A program made the position numbers and the translations under genes. From NCBI GenBank assembly GCA_900618425.1, contig UZAN01039571.1, positions 110,640-124,291 on the forward strand: DNA of 13,652 nt, written 5' to 3'. Positions 9,002 to 13,652 of the stretch are shown piece by piece. Every line of letters starts with the position of its first letter. The first letter of the stretch is position 1. The stretch comes from Echinostoma caproni (lineage: Eukaryota; Platyhelminthes; Trematoda; Plagiorchiida; Echinostomatidae). Below the pieces are notes generated by a model, which was not told where the DNA came from, searched no databases, and saw only the letters and a list, made by a program, of their open reading frames with translations.

Positions 9002-9577
9002 CAGAAGTATCCTCATCGGACTGACCGATATGTCGCTGGAAGTCGCATGCACGTAATTCATTTGCAGTCATTTGCGTCAGTAAACACCCGACACCACAAA
9101 AACGATAAGCTGCCTATGTTGACCTCATCCATGATTGTCTATTAATTCAAGCGCACCTGTGGTGCGACTTACGTAGGTCGAACAAACAGGCCGTTATCTC
9201 AAAGGATCGAAGAGCGCAATCCACACTGGCTCACATTAGGTGGGAGTGGAGCTGTGTTAAGTTCGATTGTTGTTCGTTCGGTAGAGGCGGGACACTTGGT
9301 TGACATGCCCTCAACATTCACAATCATTCATCGAGTTTCACCACTCCCTTCGAGAGCAATACGGTTTCGAACATTAGCAACCGCAGAGCTGATTAGTATC
9401 CAACTCGTGAAGTCCGAACTAGGAGCACAACAAGAACTGGTCCAAGTTCTCGAATTTTCCTGGCCAAGGGAAGAGAAAATCACCGGTTCATATGGTCATG
9501 ACGTAACACTCTCCAATCCCAACAGTGTGCAAATTTGGAGTTCTCTCGAACTCATTACCACACACTTTTCTGTTTGA
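9002..9577 (+). pseudogene. Penelope-like element C-terminus with GIY-YIG endonuclease, 5'-truncated
   Basis: In intact PLEs the C-terminal GIY-YIG domain is thought to nick target DNA for reverse transcription. Here the frame is open from 9002 to a TAA at 9143-9145 and again from 9146 to the TGA at 9575-9577. Before the stop, KNDKLPMLTSSMIVY matches the PLE pre-endonuclease stretch, with MIVY in the GIY position. After it come TCGATYVGRTNRPLSQRIEE, where YVG (9170-9178) is the YIG element and the following arginines are typical, then EAGHLVD and LATAELISI, whose Glu (9385-9387) fits the catalytic position, and an ending near LEFSWP that PLEs commonly show. Two metal-binding-type positions look lost: Arg where the first Cys is usual and Arg-Asn after EE where His is usual. 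No RT is seen upstream. It is in the same orientation as the RT fragment at 12051 but need not be the same copy. Confidence 0.85.
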
Positions 9578-12050
9578 TTGTACTAACTTTGGTTCCACAC
9601 AAATATGATTGTAAAGGTTTGAAAATAGATACACCGGAAACATATGTTCACCTTCATTGTGAGTTCTTGGTCACTGGGACTATTCCGTGATTTGAATATT
9701 AACTTATTCTACTATCAACACAAAGACAAGTAATGATGCTGTCACTCTATTTATTAATATTTCAATTTTCCGGTACTCCAACTAGTGATTGGACAATCTT
9801 AGCCTGTCGTGTGTGCTCATCCACTAAGCCCACATGCTTGATGCTTACCAGTGACTGCCCTCAATGTCAGTCTTCGTGGGTTGCGTCTGATCGATGAAAT
9901 ATTAGCATTGTCCGAATTAGTTTGCGTAACCGTATCGTGCAAACGTATGTATGCATAGTTCATCTGGTTAAATACAATTAGTTTGTGGTCTTTCGCATTC
10001 CCCAATGAAGGAACGTAAGAGACGGTAAAGCCATCATCGCTGTCAAAGTTTAAACTAATTCAATCATCGACCTTTAGAAACTCAACACTCTTGATTTAGC
10101 TTACACGAGGATGGCAAGTATAAAAAATGCTAAATGTGATAAGATGTTGTGAATTCGGGCAGTCATGCCCTCTGAGATAATACCACTTGGGGATAAACTC
10201 GATTTGGTTGCCAGTATAGGAGAACCCACTATGTGAATGGATTTGGTTCGATACACTATGGGATGTGTTGGGTACATAGATGTGAAATTATTATTAACAT
10301 GGTGTTTTCTGTTGAGGTGATATAAAACCGTGAGTAAAATATTCCAAAGTGTGTTTTATATTGATGGGACTGGATCGATGGCTAGCGATGACTACAATAT
10401 GTGTTCCTTTCGAAATAAAATCTAAGATAAAGTTATTGGCCATTTGGAACGATAGCAAGTGTGGAAATATCACATTATGCGGAGGAAGTGATGGATAATA
10501 ACGGCTGTCGATTGGGAATGGAAAATTTCATTATTGGTGTTTTCAATAGTTAGAATTGAAGAGACAACGTGGCGAAACAGCAAATTCCTTTATAATATTA
10601 CCGTTCTTTCAGAAGCAGGATGAAATAGCGGGTGTTACAGAGTTAGTTAACCAGCCCGTGATTTATTTTCGTTCAACAGCATAATCTCTCTTTTCCGGCC
10701 ATTTGTTTCCTTACAAACCCCTCATTCCATCATTTTCGAGTCGGTCCGATCTGGAAAAAATGGTCCTTGCATCTATGCACAATTACAGTCGTCGGTATTC
10801 GCACTCACGGGTTGAGACCCGATGCGTTTAGCTGAACAAAATGCGCTTTATCACTACTGTCTTTAAAATCCACCTTACAACACTTTGATCTGTGAATTAG
10901 TTTTAATCCAAAAAAGGTTAGCCCCATTCGGTCGATCATTCTTCGACAGACAATGCGGTGAATGGAGTTGGTCAGTTGCATCGTGCTCCATCGTTGCCCA
11001 ATCACCGTAGAGGTCTTGGTGCCTGTCCCTTTCGTGAAATGAAACGACTTTGTTCGTTCCAACAGCACAGTAGCATATGTAGTTATTTCGTCGCACTGTA
11101 TGAAAGTGAAACCCGTTTTTTATTTCCTATGAGGTGACGTCATTCTCAGTTAAATGCAAAATACAGCTCACCTGGTGAGCATCCGGCACTTAGTAATTAC
11201 GTGTGCTAAAGATGATTTTAGTTTTTTAAATGGTTGACTTGAAACAGTCTATTTTGTGCCTTTATAACATTTGAACTCGGCTTGCAAATGTTGTTCTTAT
11301 GACTGGTTTTTATTTTCGAATTCCGCCATTCACTCTCGTGATCATTTGGCACGATAGCCCATAATTATTCCTAGTGCGTTTAGAAAGAAAAACTGAAATA
11401 GTCGACGAATAGCAGATAAACGCGTTTCAAATAAACCTTATATTTATCTCCTTATTATCGATGAAAAATACAAGTTGTATGTATACATATATGTTTTCGA
11501 AACAATCCGTTCCGTTAAATTCAATTTGCATAACCATTAACTATACACTTTCGTGCACCGGTCTTGGATGTTGTCTTTTGGCTACCCCACTGAATGAATG
11601 GATAAGAAGGTTGGATAATTGAGAGCAGTGTCGAAGAGAAAACGAAGAATTTCAGTATACTAAGGTTATAACAAAATTGAGAACATGCACGAATACCACT
11701 GCCTTCGACACCCAGCCGTGTCACTTCTTGTCTATAGCGATTGATTACAATGATCCCGAGGTCCCCATCCAGGAAGCCGAACGCGACCTACATTACCGAG
11801 TCTCTTGATCAATGTTTTCATACCCTTATGCCAGGTTTTAGTTTGACCACCCCTGGCGCTTTTCTACTCCATAAATACCATAGTATACATGGCCCACCGT
11901 GATAATCTATTTGGTGACATGCGTAACGCCTTGGTTAACTTCCATTTCAGAAAGAGAACTGGTAACTATTGGCAGTGTTTGTGCGACTACAGTAGGTTGC
12001 AAGTCTACTGTTGAGTTGTTCGGTGTGCGGACATTGGAGTATATATATAA
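9578..12050. other. Unassigned stretch between the two PLE fragments
   Basis: No coding sequence is recognised. Two overlapping minus-strand ORFs at 10805-11096, and ORFs at 9817-10005, 11521-11724 and 11899-12140, lack motifs. The left part may hold the 3' untranslated region of the endonuclease-bearing PLE and the right part the 5' region of the RT-bearing copy, but I see no repeat shared between them that would mark pseudo-LTRs. A TATA-like run (TATATATATAA, about 12040-12050) precedes the RT frame and could be chance. ACTTCCATTTCAG (11939-11951) resembles a splice acceptor. Confidence 0.35.
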
Positions 12051-13355
12051 TGTAACCCACCCGTCCTCTCCGAAGGTGCCAGATTCATCGCACTTGCCTA
12101 CTGCAAACGAATGCATCGAGAACTGATCAATGACGCCCACCGACGAAAATCCGTATACGACAACCGATGTAAGCAGTTCAGAAACGAAACAAGCAAATTA
12201 CTGGACGCAGATTGGATCGAACGAATGAAGAAAGTCATAGAAGAGACCTCAACAGCAAACCGTTTGAAAACCCGAGTGAGACTAAACAGGAAGCTTGACA
12301 ATTTAAACGCAACACATTCAGAATATTCCGAGCCGATTCACAACGTCTCCAAACACCAACTCACGACCACAGAACAGGCAATTCTCATGAAAGTCATGAA
12401 ATTCAACCATTCCAATGCCAAACCTTCCGACTTTATTGCCTCCGTGAAGAACGGACTAAGAAAATTCTTGTTACCCGAAGACAAAAGAGAAGAAATTGGG
12501 ATCAAAATATGCCAACAGCTCGACCAACAGAAATAGTAGCACTTGATTACTGATGCCGAAATGAAAGCATTAAAATCGCTGAAAAACGACTCCAACATTA
12601 TCATTCTTCCGGCAGATAAAGGCAATGCGATCGCACTGTTGGACAAAACAGAATACACAAAAAAGATAAAACAACTCATCGAAGACAAAGAAACTTGTAA
12701 ACCGGCCAACGGGAATCCCGTAAAGCAGCTGAGGAATCAACTAAATAAATCTTTTCCCACTCAAGAAAAACAAGAAACTAACAGATGAAGAATATAGACG
12801 GGACAATACAGACGGGACACCATGGGTTCTATGAACTACCGAAGGTGCACAAACCCCATGTACCATTGCGACCCATTGTCGCATCCACAACAGCACCCAA
12901 CTACAACCTCGCAAGGTACCTCTTCCAGCTACTACGCCCATCCCTACCTGCGAACCAAAATGATGCGATAAAATGATACGGCATTCCTGGAACGCCTCAA
13001 AGGACTAACGATCTAACCAGACGAAGTGATGGTCTCTTTCGATGTGACATCACTGTTCACCAACATACCGAAGCAAATAGCCATCGAAAGTATCCAACAC
13101 TTGTTGTAAAACGACCAAAATTCGCAATTTGGAACGAAACTTTCCGTGGAAGAAATGGTGAAACTCGTAGAACTCTGTATGGAAACCTATTTCCAATTCG
13201 ACGGGAAGGTATACCAGCAGATACGAGGAACTCCAATGGGTTCGCCACCCTCAGGACTGCTTGCGGATGCAGTTATGAAGCACTTCGAAGCCAAAGCCCT
13301 TGGAATTCTACAACCTCGTCTGTGGATACGGTATGTGGACGATACATTCTGTATT
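12051..13355 (+). pseudogene. Penelope-like element reverse transcriptase, 3'-truncated and frameshifted
   Basis: PLE RTs are related to telomerase RTs. The frame opens after a TAA at 12048-12050 and gives a basic, helical N-terminal region (ARFIALAYCKRMHRE, LLDADWIERMKKVIE), then LTTTEQAILMKVMKFNHSNA and ILPADKGNAIALLDK with the PLE DKG motif at 12615-12623. Next come FYELPKVHKPHVPLRPIV (about 12827-12880), palm A VSFDVTSLFTNIP with its Asp at 13041-13043, palm B IRGTPMGSPPSGLLAD (about 13221-13268) and palm C RYVDD with Asp codons at 13338-13343. Breaks: TAG TAG at 12534-12539, frameshifts near 12755-12775, 12823 and 12965-12975, and TAA at 13014 and 13107. Catalytic residues survive, but the ORF cannot encode one protein. 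After TFCI at 13355 similarity ends; the thumb, linker and GIY-YIG domain are missing. Confidence 0.92.
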
Positions 13356-13412
13356 TGTATAACTTATGCAAGCATGTATGCTTACATTACTATCCGATCA
13401 TCATCATCATTG
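13356..13412. other. Junction sequence between PLE RT and inverted repeat
   Basis: 57 bases that do not continue the PLE protein. They include a small palindrome (AAGCAT/ATGCTT, 13370-13383) and an ATC trinucleotide run (about 13396-13409). The reading frame from the RT stays open through here and into the repeat, ending at a TGA at 13443-13445, but the peptide shows no PLE thumb-region features. Confidence 0.6.
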
Positions 13413-13652
13413 TATAGCGAAATACAGCGGGGCAAACTTCACTGATCACTGCCAAACTCACGATGCATACAAGGAGGTTAGTGGTAAAATTTAAGGCGGG
13501 CAGGGATTGGTCTTATTTTGAGGTTCACCTTCTTCCCCCTCCCTCAAAATAAGACCAATCCCTGTCCGCCTTAAATTTTACCACTAACCTCCTTGTATGC
13601 ATCGTGAGTTTGGCAGCGATCAGTGAAGTTTGCCCCGCTGTATTTCGCTATA
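13413..13652. repeat. Near-perfect inverted repeat (111 + 18 + 111 bases) at window edge
   Basis: Arm 1 (13413-13523) and arm 2 (13542-13652) are reverse complements, with only two mismatches that I can find: one near position 13446, paired with 13619 (A against G-equivalent), and one near position 13500, paired with 13565. The loop 13524-13541 is pyrimidine-rich. Arm 2 ends on the last base of the window, so 111 is a lower limit for arm length. I recognise no gene in the arms. They could be a foldback or MITE-like element, an inverted duplication made during insertion, or a palindromic assembly or library artefact. Confidence 0.95.

Noticed and set aside
12338..12709. 123-codon ORF on the minus strand
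   Set aside because: Antisense shadow of the PLE N-terminal region, which is clearly coding in origin on the plus strand.

Overview
The window looks like gene-poor repeat DNA from an animal nuclear genome. No intact protein-coding gene was found. The only recognisable coding sequence comes from decayed retroelements: a CR1/Jockey-type LINE at the left end and two separate pieces of Penelope-like elements (PLEs) on the right. Two tRNA-like, SINE-type heads lie between them. The mix of PLEs with GIY-YIG endonuclease, CR1-type LINEs and tRNA-derived SINEs, in AT-leaning DNA with no dense operon-like ORFs, would fit a flatworm, perhaps a trematode. That assignment is inference from style and was not tested.

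Layout: 1-249 is unassigned flank. About 250-1830 (+) is a LINE reverse transcriptase pseudogene that keeps one reading frame for about 1.1 kb despite nine in-frame stops, then changes frame three times. 1831-9001 is mostly unassigned. It holds two tRNA-like sequences on the minus strand (about 3785-3862 and 7061-7135), a CA-rich microsatellite (5129-5173), and several short stretches that look like exons bounded by plausible splice signals, mostly on the minus strand (4623-4663, 5979-6093, 6782-6950) with one on the plus strand (2580-2637). None of these exons matches a protein I recognise. 9002-9577 (+) is the C-terminal part of a PLE with its GIY-YIG endonuclease domain. 9578-12050 is unassigned. 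12051-13355 (+) is a PLE reverse transcriptase from its N-terminal region to just past the catalytic YVDD box, broken by four stops and about three frameshifts. The window ends in a near-perfect inverted repeat of two 111-base arms around an 18-base loop (13413-13652). The outer arm reaches the last base, so the palindrome may continue outside.

The two PLE pieces are complementary (one has RT without endonuclease, the other endonuclease without RT), in the same orientation, with the endonuclease piece upstream. That is the order expected from tandem PLE copies in which the upstream copy is 5'-truncated, but two independent insertions would look the same here. Nothing in the window appears able to move on its own. 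The most unusual structure is the terminal palindrome that starts 57 bases after the PLE RT stops being recognisable.
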